64,000 nucleotides of DNA from Selenomonadales bacterium (GCA_018434945.1 JAHDOI010000016.1:62001-126000); one strand, 5' to 3'. Shown: positions 41,899 through 49,621, counted from the stretch's first letter. Notes: a model not told the origin generated them from the sequence alone. Program-made: numbers and translations.

Positions 41899-42860
41899 GT
41901 CTTATCGGACTTAAGATAGTCATATCCAATTTTTAGGGCTCCCATAACCGGCTCCGGCCCCGGCGGGAGAAGTTCGGCCTGGCCGGCGAGCAGGCCGGCG
42001 AGCCGCTTCGTCAGACCCGGGTTGCCGAGCAGAAGGCCGCCGTAGAGGGCCACAGGCACCGGACCGGGGCCGGGAAAGCCGCGGGCGATGACCGAGCAGA
42101 CGAGGCCGGCGAGTTCGACGGCGGCGTCGGCGAGGATGGCGGCGGCAAGTTCGTCGCCTTCGGCGGCGGCGTCGGCGACCGTCGTTGCGAGGGCGGCGAT
42201 ATCGGCTTTGGCGGCGGCGGGGCTGTAGATGAAGGCGATGAGGCCGGCGATGTCGGCCACGCCGAGCCGGGCGATGATCTTGTCGAGGAGGGGCGAGGGG
42301 ATGTCCCGCCCTTCGGCGGCTTTGAGGCCGCGGGCAATGGCCTGGCGGCCGATGTCGTAGCCGCTGCCTTCGTCGCTGACGAGGTGGCCCCAGCCGCCGG
42401 CGCGGATGATCTCGCCGCCGCGGGTGCGGCCGTAGGCGATGGAGCCTGTGCCGGCAATGAGGACGATGCCCTCTCCCCTGTCTCCCAGCCCGGCGGCGAG
42501 GGCGATGCGGGCGTCGCTGCCGACCAGGCAGGGACAGCCCAGACCGGCCAGGGCGCCTAGGAGAAGTTGGCGGTCGCGGTCGCGATCGGCGCCGGCCAGG
42601 CCGAGGCTTACGAGGGCGAGGTCGGCCCTGGCGAATCCGGCGGCGGCGGCGAGGTCGTCGACGATGCCACCGACGAGGGCGGCGAAGGCGGGCAGGCCGA
42701 TGGTGTGGTAGTTGGCGGCGCCTTTCTCGACCCGGGCCAGCAGACGGCCAGAAAGGTCGGCGGCGCAGGCGACCGTTTTTGTGCCGCCGCCGTCGATGCC
42801 GATGAGCCAGCGCATCCTCTCCCCCACCCTTCCGTGCGTTATTTCCACTTTATTTGACAT
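41889..42860 (-). CDS. BadF/BadG-type amino-sugar kinase (MurNAc/GlcNAc kinase-like)
   Basis: 323-residue ASKHA-fold kinase. The phosphate loop is LIGIDGGGTKT, then GSDARIALAAG, the adenosine segment IAGTGSIAYGR and GGWGHLVSDEGSGYDIG. Relatives phosphorylate GlcNAc or MurNAc. It is the first gene of the amino-sugar operon, so it could make MurNAc-6P for MurQ or GlcNAc-6P. The start is uncertain: ATG 42860 (AGGAAAGAG upstream) or ATG 42815, which gives the more usual N-terminus. Confidence 0.87.
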   Translation of the reverse strand: MSNKVEITHGRVGERMRWLIGIDGGGTKTVACAADLSGRLLARVEKGAANYHTIGLPAFAALVGGIVDDLAAAAGFARADLALVSLGLAGADRDRDRQLLLGALAGLGCPCLVGSDARIALAAGLGDRGEGIVLIAGTGSIAYGRTRGGEIIRAGGWGHLVSDEGSGYDIGRQAIARGLKAAEGRDIPSPLLDKIIARLGVADIAGLIAFIYSPAAAKADIAALATTVADAAAEGDELAAAILADAAVELAGLVCSVIARGFPGPGPVPVALYGGLLLGNPGLTKRLAGLLAGQAELLPPGPEPVMGALKIGYDYLKSDKTAL

Positions 42861-42909
42861 TATCGGCGCTCTTTCCTTTTCTCAGCCGGCAAAGTAATAA
42901 TTGGTAAGC

Positions 42910-42934
42910 AAAAAGCGGGCGATTACTCGCCCGC
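42910..42934 (-). terminator. Terminator of DD-carboxypeptidase transcript
   Basis: On the minus strand GCGGGCGA-gtaa-TCGCCCGC is followed by TTTTTG. Palindrome copy 11 lies between it and the gene. Confidence 0.85.
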
Positions 42935-42960
42935 CCGCCGTTATTTTTTATAAAGCCGAA

Positions 42961-43080
42961 GGCCGTTCAGAAGTGCCCAGATGCAAGGCGCACCGGAGGC
43001 TGACACCGGAAGCGTACACGTACGTACGCTGAGGATGGCAGACGAGGAGCAACGCCGCAGATGGGCGCTTATCAACGGCC
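42961..43080 (+). repeat. Dispersed palindrome, copy 11 (cassette B); contains a stop codon
   Basis: Best-preserved copy, with ends GGCCGTTCAGAAGTGCCCAG and GGGCGCTTATCAACGGCC. The right arm contains the final codons (GGC CGT TGA) of the minus-strand carboxypeptidase. Tip AGCGTAC-acgtac-GTACGCT. Confidence 0.93.
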
Positions 43081-43884
43081 GCTTACCACTGAGAACCCGT
43101 AGTCGAGGAGCTTTGCAGCATCCCCCCACCGCTCATCATCGTTGAGCAGCACGACGATGAGCTGAACGCCGCCGCGTCTGGCGGAGGCCACGAGGCAGTC
43201 GCCGGCCGCCTGGGTGTACCCTGTTTTGACGCCGCTGGCCCCGGGATAAGACTTGAGGAATTTGTTGGTGTTGCTGATTCTGACGGGGCCGCGGTTCTTG
43301 AAGGGGACGGCGTAGTCGCGCGTGGCGACGATCCTGGCGAATTCGGGATTATGCAGAGCCTGGGCGGTGATGAGGGCGAGGTCTTTGGCGGAGCTGTAGT
43401 GGTTGTTGGGGTCGGGCAGACCGTGAGGGTTGGCGAAGTGGGTGTTGATGAGGCCCATCTGCTGGATTCTGGCGTTCATCAGGTCTACGAAGGCGGGCAC
43501 CGAACCGGCGATATGCTCGGCGACCGCTTCGGCGGCGTCGTTGCCCGATACGAGCATCAGGCCGTAGAGCAGGTCGCGGAAGCTGAGGCGGTCGCCGGCC
43601 CGGAGCTCGAGGCTTGAGCCTTCGCAACTGGCGGCACGGCCGCTGACGGTGACTAAGGAATCCGGTTTGCCCCGTTCCAGGGCGACGAGGGCGGTCATGA
43701 TTTTGGTGGTGCTGGCGGGGTACATGATGGCGTCAGGGTTGATGGCGTACAGTATCCGTCTTGTGCCGGCGACCATGAGCACGGCCGCTTCGGCGTCGAC
43801 TTTGGGGGCCGGTGGCGCCGCGAGGACAACGGTCTGGCAGAGAAGCACGATTATGGCGATCAGCGGTATGAGACGGCGGCGCAT
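43072..43884 (-). CDS. dacF: D-alanyl-D-alanine carboxypeptidase (PBP5/DacF family)
   Basis: 270-residue exported penicillin-binding protein that trims the terminal D-Ala of stem peptides. Signal peptide 1-22. Catalytic motifs: STTK in MYPASTTKIMTAL, SGN in LMLVSGNDAAEA, and KTG in SGVKTGYT. It lacks the C-terminal domain and membrane anchor of PBP5, so it may be soluble outside the membrane. DacF in Bacillus is spore-specific; expression here is unknown. Its last two residues and stop lie in palindrome copy 11. Confidence 0.92.
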   Translation of the reverse strand: MRRRLIPLIAIIVLLCQTVVLAAPPAPKVDAEAAVLMVAGTRRILYAINPDAIMYPASTTKIMTALVALERGKPDSLVTVSGRAASCEGSSLELRAGDRLSFRDLLYGLMLVSGNDAAEAVAEHIAGSVPAFVDLMNARIQQMGLINTHFANPHGLPDPNNHYSSAKDLALITAQALHNPEFARIVATRDYAVPFKNRGPVRISNTNKFLKSYPGASGVKTGYTQAAGDCLVASARRGGVQLIVVLLNDDERWGDAAKLLDYGFSVVSGR

Positions 43885-43981
43885 AGAACTACCTCCACTT
43901 ATGCAGGCCCAGAGCGTTGTGCTGCGGGTTAGTTAACAATAATATTCGGACAGGGACTGACATTTCCTGCAAGCACGCGAC

Positions 43982-44018
43982 AAAAAATGCTGTGCGCCGG
44001 CGGGGGGCCGGCGGACAG
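43982..44018 (-). terminator. Terminator after second deacetylase gene
   Basis: On the minus strand CGCCGGC-cccc-GCCGGCG, extended by TGT/ACA, is followed by CATTTTTTG. Confidence 0.75.
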
Positions 44019-44020
44019 GA

Positions 44021-44719
44021 CTATTGCCTGACCTCGTAGTATTGAAGCAGTTCCCCCACGGTGACGAATTCGTACCCTTCGGCGCGGAGGCGGTCGATAA
44101 CGGCGGCGACAGCCGCCGGGGTATTGGCGGCGCATTCGCCTTCGTGGAGGAGGACGATGCCCCCGGGTTTTGCCTGACGGACGATGGTGTTTGCTATCTG
44201 CGCCGAGCTTCGCCGTTCCCAGTCGCGGGGGTCGATCGACCAGAGGATGGTGGCGTAGCCCCGCACGGCGAGGTCGGCGACGAGCAGGTCGTTGTAGCCG
44301 CCGCCCGGCGGCCTGAACAGGTTGGGCCGCGCGCCGACGGCGGCTACGACCGTTTCGAACTGCGCCAGGTCGGCGTATAATTCTTCGCGGGGCTGTTTGT
44401 TGGGGAACTGGTGGCGGTAGCCGTGACTGGCGATTTCCTGTCCGCCGGCGGCTATGTCTGCCAGCAGGTCGGGATATTTGACGGCGTTTTCGCCGAGCAG
44501 GAAGAAGGTGGCCCGCGCGTTTTTGGCGGACAGCACCGCCAGGAGCTCCCGGGTGGTAAAAGGATGCGGCCCGTCGTCGAATGTGAGGGCGATTATTTTG
44601 TGGCTGGTGGGCACTTTTTTTATGGCCCGGCTATGGTCCTGGAGGGCGTGGCTGACGGCCAGCAGGGCGACGAGCACCCCGACGGCGAGAAAGAATCCCC
44701 ACGATTTCCTGCGCTTCAT
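44021..44719 (-). CDS. Polysaccharide deacetylase (PdaB/CE4-like), membrane-anchored
   Basis: 232-residue exported CE4 enzyme. An N-terminal membrane segment (about 8-25) anchors it. The NodB domain has ALTFDDGPHPFTT (metal Asp), ASHGYRHQFPN (His pair), RPPGGGYNDLLVADLA and LHEGECAANTPAAV. The complete set of motifs suggests activity on peptidoglycan or another amino-sugar polymer. The start is ATG 44719 after GGGAGGGA. It is distinct from the deacetylase at 16806-17630. Confidence 0.9.
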   Translation of the reverse strand: MKRRKSWGFFLAVGVLVALLAVSHALQDHSRAIKKVPTSHKIIALTFDDGPHPFTTRELLAVLSAKNARATFFLLGENAVKYPDLLADIAAGGQEIASHGYRHQFPNKQPREELYADLAQFETVVAAVGARPNLFRPPGGGYNDLLVADLAVRGYATILWSIDPRDWERRSSAQIANTIVRQAKPGGIVLLHEGECAANTPAAVAAVIDRLRAEGYEFVTVGELLQYYEVRQ

Positions 44720-44819
44720 TGTCGTCCCTCCCTCCGGCAATTTCCCGGCCGCAGCCGGCGGCCTGGTCCTCATAGGGAAGCATATGCCGGCGGGCAGGGA
44801 GGTATGATTTCACCCGCCC

Positions 44820-44850
44820 AAATGAAAGAGCCCGGCGTGTGCCGGGACTC
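44820..44850 (-). terminator. Terminator of the small Tyr/Pro/Cys gene
   Basis: On the minus strand CCCGGC-acac-GCCGGG is followed by CTCTTTCATTT. Confidence 0.65.
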
Positions 44851-44879
44851 CGGGCGCTGATATTCGGCGGCCTTGCCCG

Positions 44880-45104
44880 CTATACCGGGGTACATGGCCG
44901 CGGCATGCAGAAGCGGCGCGGGAAGCAGTTCCAGCTTTGATACTTGTATCCTTGATAGATCGGATAGTTTGCGGGGTAGTAGTCGGTCTCGATGAAGCTT
45001 ACCAGTTCGGGGTTGAGTTCGATGAACACTTCGGTGGGGATGAGGGGGTTGAAGGCTTCGGTCGGTATCTGTCGGCACGATTTTGACGGCTCTTTTGGCG
45101 GCAC
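44880..45104 (-). CDS. Small Tyr/Pro/Cys-rich protein of unknown function
   Basis: 74 residues with no recognised family. The C-terminal half is aromatic and Cys-rich (ETDYYPANYPIYQGYKYQSW, then CFPRRFCMPRPCTPV). It has no signal peptide or membrane segment. It is considered real because GTG 45104 is preceded by AAGGAGGGAG and a terminator follows. Composition resembles small spore-coat or morphogenetic proteins, but that is only a resemblance. Confidence 0.6.
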   Translation of the reverse strand: MPPKEPSKSCRQIPTEAFNPLIPTEVFIELNPELVSFIETDYYPANYPIYQGYKYQSWNCFPRRFCMPRPCTPV

Positions 45105-45276
45105 CGGTTTCTCCCTCCTTGTCGGTGGGCTTCTCTATTATCTTATGCGCGTCGGTGGCAGGGGACTACATAAAACGGTGGCGGATCAATATTTGCGCAG
45201 GCGGCCGCAGGAGGTGCGGCAAAATAGCGCGTCGAAGCATAGGATTATATAGTAATTACGGCAAGGAGGTTGTGCG

Positions 45277-45795
45277 ATGAAGGAAGACAAGGGCTGGAAC
45301 CCTTACGTGGCCGGGGCGCTGAGCGGCCTGGTGTCGATCCTGTCGGTGTGGGTCGCCGGCAAGTACCTAGGGGTCTCGACGACGTTCGTGCGGACGACCG
45401 GGATGATCGAGCAGCTGTTCGGCGCCGAACGGGTGGCTAAGATGGAGTATTTTATCCGCGAGGTACCGAAGTTCGACTGGCAGTGGCTGTTCGTGGCCGG
45501 GATTTTCGTCGGGGCGTTCCTGGCGGCCCGGACGGCGGGCGAGTTCCGCCTGCAGGCGGTGCCCGATATGTGGCGCGAGCGCTTCGGGGCGTCTGCCTGG
45601 CACCGGGGAGCGGTTGCGTTCGTCGGCGGGATCGTGGCAATGTTCGGCGCCCGCCTGGCCGACGGCTGACCGAGCGGGCATGGGCTGAGCGGTTCGCTTC
45701 AGCTGGCGGTCAGCGGTTATATCGCGCTGGTGTGCTTCTTCGTAGGCGGCCTGATAATGGCCAGGATTGTGTACGGGGGAGGCGGCGGCAAATGA
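45277..45795 (+). CDS. YeeE/YedE-family transporter subunit with in-frame UGA (probable selenocysteine)
   Basis: Membrane protein of 172 residues read through one in-frame TGA (45667-45669, codon 131). The N-terminal 130 residues carry three membrane segments and end GARLADG; after the TGA the frame continues PSGHGLSG, another helix and stops at 45795. Members of the YeeE/YedE (thiosulfate/sulfur-compound import, TsuA) family have GARLADGCTSGHG-like sequence there, so the TGA replaces the conserved Cys. A hairpin with bacterial SECIS geometry follows at 45684-45703. The final stop overlaps the ATG of the partner gene (ATGA), which also favours read-through. Start follows AAGGAGG. Confidence 0.8.
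45684..45703 (+). promoter_or_regulatory. Bacterial SECIS-like hairpin
   Basis: GCTGAGCG pairs with CGCTTCAGC, leaving a single bulged T at 45698 and a GTT apical loop at 45692-45694. The loop begins 23 bases after the TGA, within the 16-37 base window used for bacterial SECIS, and has a G at its first position. Confidence 0.65.
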
Positions 45796-46367
45796 CTGAG
45801 TTATTGTACGGGTTCGTCACTGGGGTGTTGTTCGGGTTTTTCCTGCAGAAAGGACGGGTGCTCCGCTACGATAAGCAGCTGGGGGCGCTGCGCCTGGTGG
45901 ATTTCACGATTGTAAAGTTCATGCTGTCGCACGTGGTTGTGGCGATGGTGGGTGTTTACCTGCTTTATGACCTCGGTCTGGTGAAGCTGGCGGTGAAGCC
46001 GACCATTCTGGGCGGCGTGGTGATCGGCGGCCTGATCTTCGGCCTGGGCTGGGGGCTGGTTGGTTACTGCCCGGGCACGGCGGTGGCGTCGCTGGGCGAG
46101 GGCCGTCTGGACGCGGCGTGGGCTATCCTGGGCATGCTTGTGGGCGCCGGCCTTTACGCTGAGGCGTTCCCGTGGCTGAAAACGACGGTGCTGACGTGGG
46201 GCAATTACGGCAAGGTCACTCTGCCCCAGGCGCTGGGCGTCAACCACTGGGCGGTTATCGCGGCTGTGGCGGCGCTGACGCTGCTGCTGTTCTGGCAGTT
46301 GGAAAGATATGAGGGTGCGAGACCGGCCCTGAAGCTGCAGAAACGCACGGGCCAGGGGATAAGGTGA
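45792..46367 (+). CDS. YeeE/YedE-family partner subunit
   Basis: 191-residue membrane protein, the second half of a split YeeE/YedE transporter, with about five or six segments. GFVTGVLFGFFLQKGRV at the start and GLGWGLVGYCPGTAVASLGEG in the middle are family marks; the latter keeps its Cys as TGC. It begins at an ATG overlapping the stop of the preceding gene. A radical SAM gene follows after 42 bases. Substrate is inferred to be a sulfur or selenium compound. Confidence 0.85.
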   Translation: MTELLYGFVTGVLFGFFLQKGRVLRYDKQLGALRLVDFTIVKFMLSHVVVAMVGVYLLYDLGLVKLAVKPTILGGVVIGGLIFGLGWGLVGYCPGTAVASLGEGRLDAAWAILGMLVGAGLYAEAFPWLKTTVLTWGNYGKVTLPQALGVNHWAVIAAVAALTLLLFWQLERYEGARPALKLQKRTGQGIR

Positions 46368-46409
46368 CTCCGGGCGTCAGGACCTCCGGATAGGAAGATG
46401 GGGTGACGC

Positions 46410-47471
46410 ATGACTGTCATGACCGACGCCGAGCTTTGGCCGGCGGAGTATCTGGGCGACAGCCGACCGCCGCGGTCGCTGTCGATGCCCTGGCAGATGA
46501 ATGTTGCGCTGACGACACGCTGCCCGCTGAACTGCCCGCAGTGTTATGTGAAGGCGGAGGAAGCGCGGGACATCGATTGGGATGTGCTGGCGGCTTTTAT
46601 CGCCGAGGCTTCGGCGCTGAAGGTGCATGAGCTTAATCTGAGCGGCGGCGAGCCCCTCTCTTACCCCCGGCTGGTGGAGGCGGTCAGGCTGGCGACGGCG
46701 GCGGGGATCGGGACGGCGGTGGCGACGAGCGGCGTGGGATTGACTGCCGAGCTGGCGAAGGAGCTGAGGGATAGCGGCCTGGGCAGCCTGTGGCTGTCGC
46801 TGAATGGGTCGCGGGAGGAAATCCACTCCCTGTCGCGCGCCTGCTTCCGTGAGACGGTGGCGGCGGCCGAGCTGCTGCGCAGCCTGGGCCAGCCCTTCTA
46901 TATAAATTGGGTGGCCCGCCGCGACAACGCCGGCGATTTTCCCGCCCTGGTGACCAAAGCGAAGGAACTGGGGGCGGGAGGCATAGTCGTCCTGGTGCTG
47001 AAGCCCGATTCCCGCCACAACGCCGAGGCGGTCCTGACAGGCGAGGCTTTCTTCCGGCTGGCGGCGTTCCTGCGCGGCTACGACGACCCGGCGATGCCGA
47101 TCGAGGTAGAGAGCTGTTATCCGGCGCTGCGGCTGGCGGTGTACGGGAAGTGGACGACAGGCATCGAAGCAGGCTGCAGCGCGGGGCGCGACGCGGTGGC
47201 GGTGGATGTGGACGGCCGGCTCAACCCCTGCCCGCACCTGGATTATCCCGAGGCCGGGCTGACGGTCAGGGAGTATTGGCAGAATTCGCCGGTGCTGGCG
47301 GCTTTAAGAGCGACGGAGGAGGCGATCGGCGCCCCCTGCAACCGGTGCGGGCATACCCCCTACTGCCGGCCGTGCCGGGCGAAGGCGGTCAAGGTGTACG
47401 GCGACCCGTCGGCCGGCGACCGGCAGTGCCCGGTGGCGCTGCGGGAGTTGACGGGACGCCTGTTCGGGTAA
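46410..47471 (+). CDS. Radical SAM/SPASM-domain protein
   Basis: 353-residue cytoplasmic Fe-S enzyme. The radical SAM cluster motif is Cys38-x3-Cys42-x2-Cys45 (RCPLNCPQCYVKAEEA), followed by LNLSGGEPLSYPRL. The C-terminal SPASM region supplies further Cys: DVDGRLNPCPHL, then APCNRCGHTPYCRPCRA. SPASM enzymes often modify peptides or act in cofactor assembly. Its neighbours are the YeeE/YedE pair upstream on the same transcript and the NHLP peptide cluster downstream, so the substrate could belong to either. Start ATG follows GGTGA. Confidence 0.85.
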   Translation: MTVMTDAELWPAEYLGDSRPPRSLSMPWQMNVALTTRCPLNCPQCYVKAEEARDIDWDVLAAFIAEASALKVHELNLSGGEPLSYPRLVEAVRLATAAGIGTAVATSGVGLTAELAKELRDSGLGSLWLSLNGSREEIHSLSRACFRETVAAAELLRSLGQPFYINWVARRDNAGDFPALVTKAKELGAGGIVVLVLKPDSRHNAEAVLTGEAFFRLAAFLRGYDDPAMPIEVESCYPALRLAVYGKWTTGIEAGCSAGRDAVAVDVDGRLNPCPHLDYPEAGLTVREYWQNSPVLAALRATEEAIGAPCNRCGHTPYCRPCRAKAVKVYGDPSAGDRQCPVALRELTGRLFG

Positions 47472-47477
47472 GATGAT

Positions 47478-47490
47478 GATTATCAACGGC
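47478..47490 (+). repeat. Palindrome right-end remnant
   Basis: TGATTATCAACGGCC-like sequence six bases after the radical SAM stop codon, matching the right end of the dispersed palindrome. No left half is seen. Confidence 0.5.
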
Positions 47491-47505
47491 CGCTAACGAA
47501 CGGAA

Positions 47506-47534
47506 AAAACCCGGCGAGTAATCGCCGGGTTTTC
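47506..47534. terminator. Bidirectional terminator between radical SAM and XRE genes
   Basis: AAAACCCGGCGA pairs with TCGCCGGGTTTT around GTAA, serving both convergent genes. Confidence 0.85.
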
Positions 47535-47543
47535 TGCAGGGAA

Positions 47544-47882
47544 TCAGTCGGAACCGGAGGTTCGACCCTCCGGCGCATTTGCCGCCGCCTCAAGTTGTTC
47601 GAGGAATCGCGACAACAGTTCCCGCTGCTGCGGCGTGAGCCGCTGGGCGGCTTCCACCAGGCGCTCGATGTCAGGCGGCAAAAGGATGCCTGGCGAAAAA
47701 AACTCCGCCAAAGTGACACCAAGCGCTTCGCAGATGCGGTAGAGGGTTTCGATGGAAGGGGTTTTGATGTCGCGCTCTATCTGGCTTATGAAGGGCTGCG
47801 AGAGGTCAGTCGCCCGCGCCAGCTCCTCGAGGGTGAGCCGGTTAGCCTTGCGGAGACGCCTGATCCGTTGTCCGATATCCAT
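47544..47882 (-). CDS. XRE-family transcriptional regulator
   Basis: 112-residue DNA-binding protein. The helix-turn-helix is at about 4-60: IGQRIRRLRKANRLTLEELA, then ATDLSQPFISQIERDIKTPSIETLYRICEALGV. A short C-terminal helical region (RLVEAAQRLTPQQRELLSRFLEQL) resembles dimerisation tails of SinR-like regulators. It follows the NHLP precursor genes by about 100 bases on the same strand and may control them. Start ATG 47882. Confidence 0.88.
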   Translation of the reverse strand: MDIGQRIRRLRKANRLTLEELARATDLSQPFISQIERDIKTPSIETLYRICEALGVTLAEFFSPGILLPPDIERLVEAAQRLTPQQRELLSRFLEQLEAAANAPEGRTSGSD

Positions 47883-47981
47883 ATTACCACCGCGCTTCTC
47901 TAAATTGAGACACAACACTATTATGGCAAAAGAGCGAATAAGATGCAACCGAAATGCTTGTCGTCTGCAGACGGTTTATGT

Positions 47982-48668
47982 TTACCAGCGCCGGTGGAAG
48001 ATGCTGGCGACGGCGTGCGCGGCCTTGGATACTCCCGAGCCGACTGCTTTTGCGGCGGTGGCGATGCCTTGACGGACATCGCCGTCGGCGATGAGCCCGC
48101 CTATCCCCGAGATGATAAGAGGTGCGCCGAATATGACGCCGCCAGGAAGAACCGACATGGCGGCACCGGCGACAATCGAGCCGCCGCCTACGCCGTACTG
48201 GACTTTCTGCAGCGTACTTGTGCCGCCGGCGACCTGGTCGAGCTCGGCGTCGGTGAGGCTGGGCGGCCGCTGGGGGATGACGATATAGTAAGTGTTTTCG
48301 GTCTGCTCGACGACTTTGAGGGCGGGCTTGTCAGGCAGCGTGTAGTTGAGATGATCCCGGAAAGCGGCCTTGGGGTCGGCGAGGAGGGCGGCCTTGAAGG
48401 GAGATTCGGCCCAGGCCTTGGCGGAGATGCGCACCTGGACGTCCTGCTCGTCGTCCGCGGAGAGCATCGCGGGCGGTATGAGGACGAGGTGCTCGGTGTC
48501 GGGGGTGTCGAAGAGAACTTCGACGTTGGTGCCGGCGGGTAAGTCGAGGCCGAATTCGCCGGCGATGATGCCCTTGGGGTCGGCGGCGAACTGGCGCCGG
48601 TAATCGGGGCTGGACCAGACGCGGGCGAGGAGCTCGGCCCGCTTGTTCTCAATGGCGGTGTTGTCCAT
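47982..48668 (-). CDS. NHLP-family peptide precursor with two leader domains (core A)
   Basis: 228-residue precursor for the NHLM export system. Two tandem nitrile-hydratase-alpha-like leader units are at about 1-65 (KRAELLARVWSSPDYRRQF...) and 76-147 (RISAKAWAESPFKAALLADP...). They end LDQVAGG at 148-149, the double-Gly processing site. The 79-residue core is hydrophobic and Gly-rich (YGVGGGSIVAGAAM), then amphipathic and cationic, ending IFHRRW. The core has no Cys. GGGAGGT precedes the ATG. It lies 34 bases after its paralogue and shares its promoter. Confidence 0.87.
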   Translation of the reverse strand: MDNTAIENKRAELLARVWSSPDYRRQFAADPKGIIAGEFGLDLPAGTNVEVLFDTPDTEHLVLIPPAMLSADDEQDVQVRISAKAWAESPFKAALLADPKAAFRDHLNYTLPDKPALKVVEQTENTYYIVIPQRPPSLTDAELDQVAGGTSTLQKVQYGVGGGSIVAGAAMSVLPGGVIFGAPLIISGIGGLIADGDVRQGIATAAKAVGSGVSKAAHAVASIFHRRW

Positions 48669-48702
48669 TTTAATACCTCCCTGTTTGACCTTTTCGTGCG
48701 GC

Positions 48703-49380
48703 TTACCAGCCGTGGAAGACTTTTTTGGCGGCGTGGCCGATGGATTTGCCGATTTTCTTGCCTTCGTGGCCGATCCATTTGGCATCCGCTTTCACGGTGT
48801 CGCGGTCTTGATACATTGTCAGACCGATCGTAGCGACCGAAGCCGGAGTCATCCACGGCTCCACGATAGCGGCGCCTCCCCATAATGCGATGGTGACGCC
48901 CATATCGATGTTTTGTTGCTCTGTCTTGCTCATGCCGCCGGCGACTTTGTCGAGGTCGGCGTCGGAAAGAGTAGCGGGGCGGACGGGGATTATACCGTAG
49001 ACGTGGTCACCGGTTTGCTCGACGACTTTAATGTGGACGCCGGGGTTGATTTTAGCGGCGAAAGCGGCGGTTAGGGCGGCGGCGGGGTCGGCGAGGAGGG
49101 CTTTTTTGAAGGCGGGGTCGGTCCAGGCTTTGGCGAGGATGGCGGCCTTGGGGCCGGCCTTCTCTTCGTCAGGCAGATCGTCCGGGTCGACGAGAACGAG
49201 ATGGACGGTGTCGGCAGTGTCTTCGAGGATGGTTACGGTGATGTCGGCGGGCAGGTCGAGGGAGAATTCGCGGGCGATAATTTCCTTGGGGTCGGCGATG
49301 AGGGCTTCGCGGTACCCGGGATCGGTCCAGGCCTTGCTTATCACCGCTGCGCGCTTGTGGACGATGTCGCTCTTCTCCAT
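48703..49380 (-). CDS. NHLP-family peptide precursor with two leader domains (core B)
   Basis: 225-residue paralogue of the next gene, with the same layout: leader units at about 1-65 (KRAAVISKAWTDPGYREAL) and 78-147 (KAAILAKAWTDPAFKKALLADP), and LDKVAGG ending at 148-149, the identical position. The 76-residue core starts MSKTEQQNIDMG, has a hydrophobic middle, and ends in a Lys/His-rich amphipathic helix (KKIGKSIGHAAKKVFHGW). No Cys in the core. First gene of the operon, with a near-consensus promoter at 49445-49474 and GGAGGG before the ATG. Confidence 0.87.
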   Translation of the reverse strand: MEKSDIVHKRAAVISKAWTDPGYREALIADPKEIIAREFSLDLPADITVTILEDTADTVHLVLVDPDDLPDEEKAGPKAAILAKAWTDPAFKKALLADPAAALTAAFAAKINPGVHIKVVEQTGDHVYGIIPVRPATLSDADLDKVAGGMSKTEQQNIDMGVTIALWGGAAIVEPWMTPASVATIGLTMYQDRDTVKADAKWIGHEGKKIGKSIGHAAKKVFHGW

Positions 49381-49444
49381 TGGGCTCCCTCCTAAAATCG
49401 CGGCGTGTTAACCATAAGTAAAAATGCTATTCCCTTTTGAGCAA

Positions 49445-49474
49445 ATTATAGCTCTTGGTTAAATATTGTGTCAA
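49445..49474 (-). promoter_or_regulatory. SigA promoter of the NHLP precursor operon
   Basis: On the minus strand TTGACA (49474-49469) and TATAAT (49450-49445) with an 18-base spacer, both hexamers at consensus. It is the strongest promoter seen in the window. Confidence 0.85.
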
Positions 49475-49592
49475 GTTAATTTTTTCCTCGCCGGCCAAAT
49501 TTTTGTCGATTCCAGCGATTGCGGAAAGCTGTCCAGGGAGAAATGTGTCGCTATTTTGACCGTTTTATCGCTTTCCGGCGGGAAAATAGTGC

Positions 49593-49621
49593 TTGCCAAA
49601 AGGAAGAATTTGTGAAATAAT
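49593..49621 (+). promoter_or_regulatory. SigA-type promoter of the Nif11-leader/NHLM exporter side
   Basis: TTGCCA at 49593-49598 and AATAAT at 49616-49621 with a 17-base spacer, 62 bases before the GTG. It is divergent from the precursor promoter. Confidence 0.7.

Noticed and set aside
45277-45669. YeeE/YedE gene as a pseudogene truncated by a nonsense mutation
   Set aside because: The frame continues with family sequence to a stop that overlaps the next ATG. The TGA sits exactly at the conserved Cys, and a SECIS-like hairpin follows.
47982-49380. NHLP proteins as real nitrile hydratase alpha subunits
   Set aside because: They lack the metal-binding Cys motif, are duplicated within each protein and end in a double-Gly leader site.
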